DNA from: Nitrospirae bacterium RIFCSPHIGHO2_01_FULL_66_17
Lineage (GTDB): Bacteria > Nitrospirota > Nitrospiria > 2-01-FULL-66-17
Direction of reading: 5' to 3'
Length of the DNA: 8,658 nucleotides
NCBI GenBank assembly: GCA_001803875.1
Contig: MHEO01000002.1
Location: 4,876-13,533, forward strand
Of this stretch, positions 1 through 6,047 are shown piece by piece; the first letter of the stretch is position 1, and every line of letters begins with the position of its first letter. A model generated the notes under the pieces. It was given only the letters and a program-made list of their open reading frames with translations. It searched no databases and was not told the origin of the DNA. The position numbers and the translations under genes are program-made.

Positions 1-518
1 TCTTCCTTTCGGTCCTCACCTTCTTTACCCAGTTCGCGCACCCCTTCGTCCACCTCTGGCCCGCGGGTGCTCCGCCGGATGGGCAGTTCTTCCCCCAGGC
101 CCTCGGCCTTGTCGGCATCCTGCTGCAAACCGCCTTGTTGATGGGGGCGCTGTTGCTCGCCGCGAGTCGCTGGACGCTCCCGTTCGGCAGCCTGTGTCTG
201 GTCCTGACGCTCAACTCCGCCTTGATGAGCGTGCTGGAGGCGCAGTACCATCTGATCGCCGTGGGGCTGCTCGGAGGACTCGCCGGTGACGTCTTGCTCA
301 AGTGGCTGAAGCCGTCCGTCGCGTACCCCACGCGCGTCCGGCTGTTTGCCTGCGCCGTGCCGATGGTGCTCTACGGCCTGTACTTTGCGGTATTGGCGGT
401 GACTTCGGGTGTCTGGTGGTCGATCCCATTCTGGAGCGGCGCGATCGTGCTGGCGGGAATCGTCGGCTGGTTGCTGAGCGTGTTGATGATCCCACCCCGT
501 CGGCCGATCGAGGCATGA
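1..518 (+). CDS. Multi-pass membrane protein, 3' part only, function unknown
   Basis: The reading frame is already open at base 3 and runs 171 residues to a TGA at 516-518, so the true start lies outside the window. An internal ATG at 135 has no reason to be the start, because hydrophobic coding sequence continues upstream of it. The visible part has about five hydrophobic stretches separated by short polar loops, roughly residues 33-56, 60-78, 83-100, 112-134 and 138-162 counted from base 3. The tail is short and basic/proline-rich (PPRRPIEA). This indicates an integral inner-membrane protein. I do not recognise the family, and no catalytic or metal-binding motif stands out. It converges on the epimerase-like gene with 64 nt between the stop codons, and no convincing terminator is visible in that gap. 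Confidence 0.8.
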   Translation, partial: FLSVLTFFTQFAHPFVHLWPAGAPPDGQFFPQALGLVGILLQTALLMGALLLAASRWTLPFGSLCLVLTLNSALMSVLEAQYHLIAVGLLGGLAGDVLLKWLKPSVAYPTRVRLFACAVPMVLYGLYFAVLAVTSGVWWSIPFWSGAIVLAGIVGWLLSVLMIPPRRPIEA

Positions 519-582
519 CGCGAACGAGGATCACTCGGCATTAGCCGTGAGGCCAACCCGATCGGGAGCGTCAGCGGCGCGG

Positions 583-1500
583 TCAGCGCCCTGATCCCCC
601 CGCCTTGTACGCCCGATACAGCGCCTCGGCCTCGCCCACCAGCGAGCGGTGGCGCGGCTCCCAGCCCAGCAGCCGTTCGGCCAGAACGCCGGAGACCTCC
701 TGGTCCAGGGCCAGCGCGTCGGCGAACGGGCCCAGGTGCGCGCGGGCTTCATCCCGCGGTGTGGAGACGACCTTGCCCTGGTGGCCCGCGGCGCGGCTGA
801 GCGCGCCCGCGATGACGCGCACGGTGAGCCGCGAGCTGTCGGTCGCGTTGAAGACGTGGCCGGCGGGCGCCTGCTCGACGCAGCGGACGTAGAGATCCGC
901 TAGGTCGTCGCGGTGCACCAGTGCCCAGTGGTTGCTCCCCTCGCCGACGATGCGGATCGCCCCCTCCTTCTCGGCGGCGGCCCACATCGTGGCGGTGATC
1001 CCGCCCGAGCCGCCATACACCAGTCCGGGACGGATGATCCACGCGGTGATGCCCCGCGCCATCCCGTTGCCGATCATTTCCTCGACCGCGGGCCGCCACG
1101 CCACCATCGGGGTCGCGTTCGCCGTCGGGGCGGACTCATCGACCATCCGGCCGCCGGTGTCGCCCAGGGCCCAGACGCCGCTCGTATAGACGAACCGGCG
1201 CAGCCCGTCGGACTCGGCCACCGCGTCGAGCAGGACCGCGACGAGCCGCCGGTCGATCGCCCCCATCTCGGGGGACGGTTCCGCCGCCGCATGGATGACG
1301 GCGTCCGCCTTCTTCACGAACGGAACCAATCCGTCGGGCTCCGTGATGTCCCCCTTGACCGCCCTGGCCCCGAATCGCTCGATCAGGCCGGATGTGTCGA
1401 GGCGGCGCGTGAGCGCCGAGACGTCATGCCCCGCGCGGCAGAGCGCCGCGACGACTGCGTTGCCGATGTATCCCGTGCCGCCGGTAACAAAGACCTTCAT
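583..1500 (-). CDS. NAD(P)-dependent epimerase/dehydratase-like protein (extended/atypical SDR)
   Basis: This 305-residue protein has a Rossmann fold of the SDR superfamily. It begins MKVFVTGGTGYIG, with the dinucleotide-binding GxxGxxG at residues 7-13. Further family marks are KGDIT (49-53), the VIHAAA strand (68-73), YTSG (105-108), RPGLVYG (157-163) and HRDDLA (196-201). The family binds NAD(P) and usually modifies nucleotide sugars or similar cyclic substrates in the cytoplasm; the substrate here cannot be read from sequence. The usual catalytic YxxxK is missing: the matching place reads WRPAV (135-139), as in some atypical SDRs. The frame stays open to 1716, but ATG 1500 is chosen because the Rossmann strand starts there and AGGAGG lies 6 nt upstream. 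The extra upstream codons would translate a palindromic repeat. Its promoter is probably at 1693-1721. Confidence 0.9.
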   Translation of the reverse strand: MKVFVTGGTGYIGNAVVAALCRAGHDVSALTRRLDTSGLIERFGARAVKGDITEPDGLVPFVKKADAVIHAAAEPSPEMGAIDRRLVAVLLDAVAESDGLRRFVYTSGVWALGDTGGRMVDESAPTANATPMVAWRPAVEEMIGNGMARGITAWIIRPGLVYGGSGGITATMWAAAEKEGAIRIVGEGSNHWALVHRDDLADLYVRCVEQAPAGHVFNATDSSRLTVRVIAGALSRAAGHQGKVVSTPRDEARAHLGPFADALALDQEVSGVLAERLLGWEPRHRSLVGEAEALYRAYKAGGSGR

Positions 1501-1513
1501 GGAGGACCTCCTG

Positions 1514-1639
1514 GGAGCCTGTCCATGAATGGCCATCTGCGGCGTTGTCAGTCGGCCTTGCGTGCTCACGTACGACTCAGTACGCTCCGCGCGCAAGGCC
1601 TCCTTCCGCCTTGCATCTGGCCATCCCTGAACAGGCTCC
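1514..1639. repeat. Imperfect ~126-bp palindrome, probable dispersed REP/MITE-like element
   Basis: The two ends are an exact inverted repeat: GGAGCCTGT at 1514-1522 and ACAGGCTCC at 1631-1639. Moving inward, ATGGCCA (1529-1535) pairs with TGGCCAT (1618-1624). TGC plus GGCG (1538-1544) pairs with CGCC and GCA (1607-1615) around a 2-nt bulge. GGCCTTGCG (1554-1562) pairs with CGCAAGGCC (1592-1600). CGTAC (1569-1573) pairs with GTACG (1580-1584) around a 6-nt loop. The whole element could therefore fold into one long interrupted hairpin on either strand. No ORF of its own is convincing. It sits in the leader of the epimerase-like gene, ending 14 nt before its start codon. The layered palindrome suggests a non-autonomous repeat; copy number elsewhere in the genome is unknown. 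Confidence 0.7.
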
Positions 1640-1653
1640 AACACCCCAACACT

Positions 1654-1679
1654 CGGACACACTCCCAGAGTGTGCGCCG
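1654..1679. other. Short perfect-stem hairpin in the epimerase leader
   Basis: CACACTC (1658-1664) and GAGTGTG (1668-1674) form a 7-bp perfect stem with the 3-nt loop CCA. Outside it, CGG (1654-1656) can pair with CCG (1677-1679) across a small internal loop. On the minus strand it lies about 80-105 nt after the anti-sigma stop codon and just after the predicted start point of the epimerase transcript. The downstream bases are T/G mixed (GTGTTGGGG) rather than a clean U-run, so at best it is a weak terminator. Confidence 0.4.
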
Positions 1680-1692
1680 ATCCGATCTCTTC

Positions 1693-1721
1693 ACGATACG
1701 GAAACGGCGGCGACATTTCAA
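1693..1721 (-). promoter_or_regulatory. Candidate sigma70-type promoter for the epimerase-like gene
   Basis: On the minus strand TTGAAA (1721-1716) is followed by a 17-nt spacer and TATCGT (1698-1693). That is 5/6 and 4/6 matches to the consensus at ideal spacing. The predicted start point near 1686 gives a leader of roughly 185 nt containing the hairpin and the long palindrome. It lies in the gap after the anti-sigma gene, so the epimerase gene would have its own promoter. Confidence 0.45.
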
Positions 1722-1758
1722 CGTGGGCGGCCTCGATGGGTGGCGCGCGGCGGGTGCG

Positions 1759-2538
1759 TCAGGAGCCGTTCGTCGGCTGGATGGAGAAGGGAAAGGCGTC
1801 GAGGGTCGTGTTGCGGCACACGACCAGGACGTAGGTGTTGCGACGATCCGACCATTGGAGGACGTGACGGCCCGCGACGCCGGAGGACTGAAAGAGCACG
1901 TTCTTGAAGGTCTTGACGTCGGCGCCGGAGAACGGGACCTCTCGCGCGGACGTGACGAGCAGCGAAGCGTGGTTGCCCTCGACCAGGTACGCCAGGACAG
2001 CCGCCGGATCGCGGCCCCAGGTGATGTCGGCGCCGACCAGCCGGACGTCGTTCGCGCTCCTGACCGGGACGTGAATGGGATAGGGGAGCCGTTCCTCAAG
2101 CCAGCGCGTGACCGTGCGGATGTTGGCGCTCCTGAACTGCAGCCCGGCGGCGTTCTTCATGTAGCGCTGGTGCGCGGCGACGGCGACCTTGACCAGGTCG
2201 GGCACGTCCCGATGCGGGATGGCGAAGAACAGCGCCAGGATGGCGACGGCCGCAGCCATGCCCGGCGACGCGAGGCCCCGCCGGCGTCGCCGGGCCCCGA
2301 GGAGCCGATCCGTCTCCCGGGACAGCGCGTCCAACACGCCCTGTCGCACGCTCTCCGGCGCGGGGGGCGGGGTGGCGACGGGCCGGACGAAATTCTGAAA
2401 CGCCTGTTCGGCGAGCAGGACCTCGCGGCAGGGCGCGCACTCCTGAAGATGCGCCTGGACGCGGAGCGATTCCTTGACGTCCAGCTCTCCGTCGAGGTGG
2501 GGGTGGATCAGCGTGCTGATTGTCGAGCAGTCGTACAT
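1759..2538 (-). CDS. Orphan zf-HC2 anti-sigma-factor-like transmembrane protein
   Basis: This 259-residue protein has the layout of a membrane-spanning anti-sigma factor. Residues 1-45 carry the zinc-binding zf-HC2 pattern, C4 followed by H30-x3-C34-x2-C37 (HLQECAPC). In this family that domain binds and holds an ECF sigma factor at the membrane. A proline-rich linker (55-62) and a strongly basic run (RRRRR, 83-87) precede one membrane span at about 94-109. The C-terminal part, about 110-259, would be periplasmic, which follows from positive-inside topology. It carries an LVGADITWG...PAAVLAYLVEGN stretch of the kind seen in sensor domains of such proteins. No sigma factor gene is next to it, which is unusual because the pair is normally co-transcribed. 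ATG 2538 has only a weak ribosome site (AGGGG, 9 nt upstream). The leader carries a GEMM-I riboswitch with a terminator. Confidence 0.85.
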   Translation of the reverse strand: MYDCSTISTLIHPHLDGELDVKESLRVQAHLQECAPCREVLLAEQAFQNFVRPVATPPPAPESVRQGVLDALSRETDRLLGARRRRRGLASPGMAAAVAILALFFAIPHRDVPDLVKVAVAAHQRYMKNAAGLQFRSANIRTVTRWLEERLPYPIHVPVRSANDVRLVGADITWGRDPAAVLAYLVEGNHASLLVTSAREVPFSGADVKTFKNVLFQSSGVAGRHVLQWSDRRNTYVLVVCRNTTLDAFPFSIQPTNGS

Positions 2539-2572
2539 CCGAGATCGCCCCTGATGCGAGCGGGAGCGCGAT

Positions 2573-2638
2573 AAAAAAACCGGGCCCCCGATATGCCAAT
2601 AATCTCCGACTACGATTATTGTCGCCTCGGCGGCCCGG
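2573..2638 (-). terminator. Intrinsic terminator forming the riboswitch expression platform
   Basis: On the minus strand CCGGGCC (2638-2632) pairs with GGCCCGG (2586-2580) and is followed directly by seven Ts (2579-2573). The stem continues inward with CCGA/TCGG (2630-2627 with 2591-2588) and AATAATC/GATTATT (2620-2614 with 2604-2598) around a 9-nt loop. The 5' arm is the same sequence that closes stem P3 of the aptamer, so terminator and aptamer cannot both form. The U-run ends about 34 nt before the anti-sigma start codon. Confidence 0.85.
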
Positions 2639-2709
2639 CTGTCTTCGCGGTGCGGGAAGATCCGGTGCTTTGCGTCCTACCGTCGCCGGTAGTTTGCCCT
2701 GATGGAAGG
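2625..2709 (-). promoter_or_regulatory. GEMM-I (c-di-GMP-I) riboswitch aptamer
   Basis: Read on the minus strand, the conserved GEMM-I core is present in order. AGGGCAAAC (2700-2692) is followed by stem P2, UACCG/CGGUA, closed by the GNRA loop GCGA (2691-2678). Then comes GGACGCAAAGC (2677-2667), followed by stem P3. In P3, CCGG pairs with CCGG and UCUUC with GAAGA (arms within 2665-2656 and 2646-2635). A short P1 may form from CCUU (2709-2706) and GAGG (2628-2625). The base matching the ligand-contacting G20 of the Vibrio Vc2 aptamer is G (opposite 2698), which favours c-di-GMP over cGAMP. The 3' arm of P3 is shared with the following terminator. Ligand binding should therefore block termination, making this an ON switch for the anti-sigma gene. 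Confidence 0.9.
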
Positions 2710-2782
2710 TGTTTTGTGTCGTATGGTACGGTGTCGACCGTGGTGTTCGGCCCTCTACTCCACGTGGCGTTCGGAATGCTCT

Positions 2783-2812
2783 CTGATACCACGCGGGAAC
2801 CGCCGACGTCAA
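2783..2812 (-). promoter_or_regulatory. Candidate promoter for the riboswitch/anti-sigma transcript
   Basis: On the minus strand TTGACG (2812-2807) and TATCAG (2788-2783) are separated by 18 nt, matching the consensus at 5/6 and 4/6. TGG directly before the second hexamer gives an extended -10. A start near 2776 would place the whole aptamer in the transcript with about 65 nt of extra 5' leader. Confidence 0.5.
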
Positions 2813-2866
2813 GCGTCGCGGCGGCGCGGTCGAATCCTGCGATTGAAAGTGCATCGCGAGCTTCAA

Positions 2867-2895
2867 TTTACAGAAATTCCGACCTCGGGTACTCT
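2867..2895 (+). promoter_or_regulatory. Candidate promoter for the guanylyltransferase gene
   Basis: TTTACA (2867-2872, 5/6) and TACTCT (2890-2895, 3/6, including the most conserved T, A and T) are separated by 17 nt in an AT-richer island. An inverted repeat, ATTGAA (2842-2847) with TTCAAT (2862-2867), abuts the -35 and could be an operator. That is a guess from position only. Confidence 0.35.
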
Positions 2896-2946
2896 CTCTC
2901 CGTCTTTCGTCGGTCATCCGGTCAATCCACCACGGAGAGAGGAACA

Positions 2947-3894
2947 ATGGCGAGGTCGTCGCGGGCGTCGGTGCGGTGCGGCATTATTCTGGCGGGGGGC
3001 GACGGCGAGCGGCTGCGGCCGTTCGTGCGGCGGCTGCGCGGCGACGACCTCCCCAAGCAGTACGTCGACTTTGCGGGCGCGGGGTCGCTGTTCGAGCACA
3101 CCGTCCGCCGAGCGGAGACGCTCATCGCCCCGTCGCGGCTCTTCACGGTGGTGGGCCGGGACCACTTTGCCTACCCCGAGGTCTGGCGACAGCTCGCCGA
3201 CCGGCCCGGGGGGCGGGTGGTCGCGCAGCCCCAGAACCGGGACACCGCGCCGGGCCTGCTGTTGCCGCTCGCGCACCTCTCCGCGCGGTATCCCGATGCG
3301 GTGGTGGCCGTGTTTCCGTCGGACCTCCACCTGGACGACGACGGAACCTTCATGGCGCACGTGGACCTCGCGTGCCGGGTGGTGGAGCGGCGGGGCTCGC
3401 ACGTCGTGCTCCTGGGCGTCGAGCCAACGGGGCCGGACCCCGAGTACGGCTACATCCTGACGGGAGATTCCGCCTCCCACCCCGCCGTGACGGGGCTGCG
3501 GCACGTCAGGCGCTTGGTGGAGACGCCCGACGCGGGCCGCGCCGGGGACCTGGTCCGGCGGGGCGGGCTGTGGAACACGTTCGTCATGGTTTTCCGCGCC
3601 GAGACCCTGTGGGCGTTCGTGCGCGAGGCCGCGCCGGTCCTGTCCGGCGCGTTCGGGCGGATCCGGATGGCGGTCGGCACGACGGCGGAGCGGACCGTCA
3701 CCGAGGAGGTCTACCGCCGGCTGCCCCCGATAAACTTCTCCCGCGCGCTGCTTCGTGCGCTCCCGTCGCGGGAGTTTCCCTGGCTGACGGTGCTCCCGGT
3801 CCGGGGCGTGACCTTCAGCGACTGCGGGGCGGAAGCACGGCTGCCGGCGGCAATGCGGCGCGCCGAGCCGCTCGCCCAGCCGCTCTGCGCTTGA
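2947..3894 (+). CDS. Mannose-1-phosphate guanylyltransferase-like nucleotidyltransferase
   Basis: This 315-residue cytoplasmic enzyme of the sugar-phosphate nucleotidyltransferase family should make GDP-mannose from GTP and mannose-1-phosphate, for glycan synthesis. The nucleotide-binding signature LAGGDGERLRP (15-25) with PKQ (36-38) is intact. It is followed by QPQNRDTAPG (94-103), FPSDLH (123-128, carrying the metal-binding Asp), GVEPTGPDPEYGYI (157-170), VETPD (191-195), LWNTFVMVF (208-216), INFSRALL (262-269) and SDCGAEARL (291-299). The C-terminal cupin/phosphomannose isomerase domain of longer ManC/AlgA proteins is absent. ATG 2947 is chosen because the signature begins just after it and GGAGAGAGG lies immediately upstream; the open frame to 2593 crosses the riboswitch. 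Activity on a related sugar phosphate remains possible. No other mannose-pathway gene is in the window. Confidence 0.85.
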   Translation: MARSSRASVRCGIILAGGDGERLRPFVRRLRGDDLPKQYVDFAGAGSLFEHTVRRAETLIAPSRLFTVVGRDHFAYPEVWRQLADRPGGRVVAQPQNRDTAPGLLLPLAHLSARYPDAVVAVFPSDLHLDDDGTFMAHVDLACRVVERRGSHVVLLGVEPTGPDPEYGYILTGDSASHPAVTGLRHVRRLVETPDAGRAGDLVRRGGLWNTFVMVFRAETLWAFVREAAPVLSGAFGRIRMAVGTTAERTVTEEVYRRLPPINFSRALLRALPSREFPWLTVLPVRGVTFSDCGAEARLPAAMRRAEPLAQPLCA

Positions 3895-3919
3895 CGCCGC
3901 GCGGCTCGATGCCGCGGCG
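3895..3919. other. GC-rich hairpin just after the guanylyltransferase stop codon
   Basis: CGCCGCG (3895-3901) can pair with CGCGGCG (3913-3919) around an 11-nt loop, directly after the TGA. There is no following U-run, so intrinsic termination is doubtful; it may stabilise the 3' end of the transcript. Confidence 0.35.
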
Positions 3920-3929
3920 GTCTGGCGGC

Positions 3930-3959
3930 TTGACAGCAAACCCTCGCGTCTGATATGGC
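3930..3959 (+). promoter_or_regulatory. Candidate promoter for the peptidase-hydrolase gene
   Basis: A perfect TTGACA (3930-3935) is followed by 18 nt and TATGGC (3954-3959), with TG at 3951-3952 giving an extended -10. The -10 hexamer matches only at its first three bases. It lies 36 nt after the guanylyltransferase stop, so the downstream gene can be transcribed on its own. Confidence 0.45.
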
Positions 3960-3966
3960 TCTGGCC

Positions 3967-3990
3967 GCCGTCGTCCCTCCGGGCGACGGC
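3967..3990 (+). other. Strong hairpin in the leader of the peptidase-hydrolase gene
   Basis: GCCGTCG (3967-3973), a bulged T and CCC (3975-3977) pair with GGG (3981-3983) and CGACGGC (3984-3990), leaving a 3-nt loop. This 10-bp stem sits at the predicted 5' end of the mRNA, about 38 nt before the start codon. There is no U-run on either side. It may protect the 5' end of the message. Confidence 0.4.
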
Positions 3991-4028
3991 CCATCGTCAC
4001 CGCACGGCCTCGACGGGAAAGGAGTCCC

Positions 4029-6047
4029 ATGGCGCACAGGAGCCGGACCGCAACGTCACGAGGGCGTGTCAAGAAGGGTGCGCGAGACCGGCGAGCGGCT
4101 CCCGACGCTCCGCCGCACCCCAGCCGACGGCTGGACGCGTTTCCCGATCGCGTCGACATCCGAGACTGGTTTTATCAGCCGAGGCTGACCCCGCTGCCGG
4201 ACCGCGTGGTGCACTGCGATCTGGTGCCCGCGATTCTCGATCAGGGCGCCGAGGGCGCGTGCACGGGGTTCGCGCTCGCCGCGGCGATCAATTTTCTGCT
4301 GCACACGCGCCGCATCCCGCGGCGCGTCAGCCCGCGCATGCTGTACGATCTGGCGCGGCGCTACGACGAGTGGCCGGGGGAGGATTACGAGGGCTCGTCG
4401 GCGCGGGGCGCGATGAAGGCGTGGGCGCGCCACGGGGTCTGCACGGAGCGGTCGTGGCCCTCGGATCGTCGCGGAGCCCATCACCTCACGCCCGAGATCG
4501 CCGTCGAGGCGCAGGGCACGCCCGGCGGCGCGTACTATCGCGTCCTGCACCGTCAGGTGCGGGACATGCATGCGGCGCTGGCCGAGGTGGGCGTGCTCTT
4601 CGCGACGCTCATGGTGCACGACGGCTGGGAGACGCCGGGGCCCGCGACGGTGGCGGTGACCTACCGGGCGGGGGGCGTGGTGCGCGAGCGGCGGTTCCCC
4701 GTGATCGCGCGCAAGGGGCGCGCGGACCGCGGGCACGCCGTCGCGATCGTCGGCTATACCGAACAGGGCTTCATCGTCCAGAACTCGTGGGGACGGGTCT
4801 GGGGCTCCGACGGGTTCGCCCTTCTGCCCTACGAGGACTACCTGCTCCACGCCGCCGACGTGTGGGCGGCGCAGCTCGGCGTGCCCGTCTCGGCGGATCT
4901 CTGGGCCGGAGGCGCGGCCGACACCACCGAGGGGCTCTCTCGCGCCCGCCAGGCGATTCCGCTGAGCGCGATCCGCCCCTACGTCATCGACGTGGGCAAC
5001 AACGGCGAGTTGTCCTCATCGGGCGACTACTGGACGATGGAACAGGACCTCGTGCGGCTCTTCACCGACGTGATGCCCGCCGCCGCGAAGACCTGGTCGA
5101 AGCGCCGCGTGTTCCTCTACCTCCACGGCGGCCTGAACGACGAGCAGGCCGTGGCGCGCCGCATCGTCGCCTTCCGCGACGTGCTCCTGGCGAACGAGAT
5201 CTACCCCCTCCACATCATGTGGGAGTCGGGGGCCATGGAATCCCTTATCGGCATGGTCCGCGACCTCTTCACCGACGTCGACGAGCGCGCGGGCGGGGTC
5301 GCCGACTGGATGAAGAGGCTCCGCGACGGCCTGCTCGACGCGAAGGACCGGACGGTCGAGTTGACCGTCGCCGCGCCCGGCGGCTCGCTGTGGCGGGAGA
5401 TGAAGGAGAACGCCCGGCTGGCGTCGCAACACCCGGATCAGCGTGGGGGGATGCAACTCCTCGCGCGGTACGCGCGGGCCGCCGTGGGGCGATGGGACGA
5501 GCGGGAGAAAACACGCTGGGAGTTGCACGTGGTCGGGCACAGCGCGGGGAGCATCTTCGCGGCGCACGCCCTGCCCCACCTCCTCGCGCTGGGCATGCCG
5601 CTCAAGAGCCTGCAATTCATGGCCCCGGCGATCACCGTGGACCTGTTCAAGCGGCTCCTGCTGCCGGCCATCCGGAGCGGAGCGTGCCCGCGCCCCGGCG
5701 TGTTCGTACTCGGCGACGCCGCCGAGCGCGGCGACGCCGTGGGGCCCTACGGGAAATCGCTCCTGTACCTCGTGAGCCACGCGTTCGAGGGGCGGCGCGA
5801 AACCCCGATCCTGGGCATGCAGCGGTTTCTGGAGGGCGACGCGGAGTTGAGCCGGCTGTTCGGGCGGGCGACGGGCGGCCTGCCGGGCCTCGTGGTGGCC
5901 GGCGCGGGCGGCGCGCCCGGGAGCGCCTCGCGCAGCGCGACGCACGGCGGGTTCGACAACGACCCCGACACGCTCAACTCCGTGCTGCGCCGGGTGCTCG
6001 GGTCGGAACCCGCGCGGCCCTTCACGCCGCGCGATCTGCAGTATTGA
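4029..6047 (+). CDS. Papain-like (C1) cysteine peptidase fused to an alpha/beta-hydrolase
   Basis: This 672-residue protein carries two predicted enzyme domains. The first, about residues 60-290, is papain-like. Oxyanion-hole Q72 and nucleophile C78 lie in DQGAEGACTGFA, H236 in RGHAVAIVGY, and N252 in QNSWGRVWGSDGF, so the C1 catalytic set is complete. The second, about 310-600, has an LYLHGG strand-loop (364-368) and a nucleophile elbow GHSAG (503-507, S505) as in lipases and esterases. Acid candidates are D563 and D569; His candidates are H584 and H639 (in THGGFDND). There is no signal peptide or membrane span, and the first 60 residues are basic, so it looks cytoplasmic. The region before C78 is too short for the usual inhibitory propeptide. 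ATG 4029 has AAAGGAG just upstream. The substrates are unknown. Confidence 0.85.
   Translation: MAHRSRTATSRGRVKKGARDRRAAPDAPPHPSRRLDAFPDRVDIRDWFYQPRLTPLPDRVVHCDLVPAILDQGAEGACTGFALAAAINFLLHTRRIPRRVSPRMLYDLARRYDEWPGEDYEGSSARGAMKAWARHGVCTERSWPSDRRGAHHLTPEIAVEAQGTPGGAYYRVLHRQVRDMHAALAEVGVLFATLMVHDGWETPGPATVAVTYRAGGVVRERRFPVIARKGRADRGHAVAIVGYTEQGFIVQNSWGRVWGSDGFALLPYEDYLLHAADVWAAQLGVPVSADLWAGGAADTTEGLSRARQAIPLSAIRPYVIDVGNNGELSSSGDYWTMEQDLVRLFTDVMPAAAKTWSKRRVFLYLHGGLNDEQAVARRIVAFRDVLLANEIYPLHIMWESGAMESLIGMVRDLFTDVDERAGGVADWMKRLRDGLLDAKDRTVELTVAAPGGSLWREMKENARLASQHPDQRGGMQLLARYARAAVGRWDEREKTRWELHVVGHSAGSIFAAHALPHLLALGMPLKSLQFMAPAITVDLFKRLLLPAIRSGACPRPGVFVLGDAAERGDAVGPYGKSLLYLVSHAFEGRRETPILGMQRFLEGDAELSRLFGRATGGLPGLVVAGAGGAPGSASRSATHGGFDNDPDTLNSVLRRVLGSEPARPFTPRDLQY

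Larger units (their letters stand above)
2539..2946. other. 408-nt divergent intergenic region, regulatory
   Basis: This gap separates the minus-strand anti-sigma gene from the plus-strand guanylyltransferase gene. The left two thirds hold, reading on the minus strand, a candidate promoter (2783-2812), the GEMM-I aptamer (2625-2709) and an overlapping terminator (2573-2638). The right part holds the plus-strand promoter candidate (2867-2895) and a ribosome site. A plus-strand frame is open from 2593 into the guanylyltransferase gene, but it reads antisense through the riboswitch and is not protein-like, so I do not call coding there. Confidence 0.75.

Noticed and set aside
519..582. Possible terminator between the membrane protein and epimerase stop codons
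   Set aside because: Only a 4-bp CGGC/GCCG stem with a mismatched extension is present, with no U-run on either strand.
1501..1716. N-terminal extension of the epimerase-like gene from 1716
   Set aside because: The added 72 codons cover the palindromic repeat and contain no family sequence. ATG 1500 has a strong ribosome site at ideal spacing.
913..2574. 553-codon plus-strand open frame across the epimerase and anti-sigma genes
   Set aside because: It is antisense to two well-supported genes, is rich in Arg/Gly/Asp with no domain-like pattern, and crosses the intergenic palindrome. GC-rich DNA commonly leaves such frames open.
2593..2946. N-terminal extension of the guanylyltransferase gene from ATG 2593
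   Set aside because: It would translate the antisense of the riboswitch and terminator and adds 118 residues before a family signature that starts normally after ATG 2947, which has a ribosome site.
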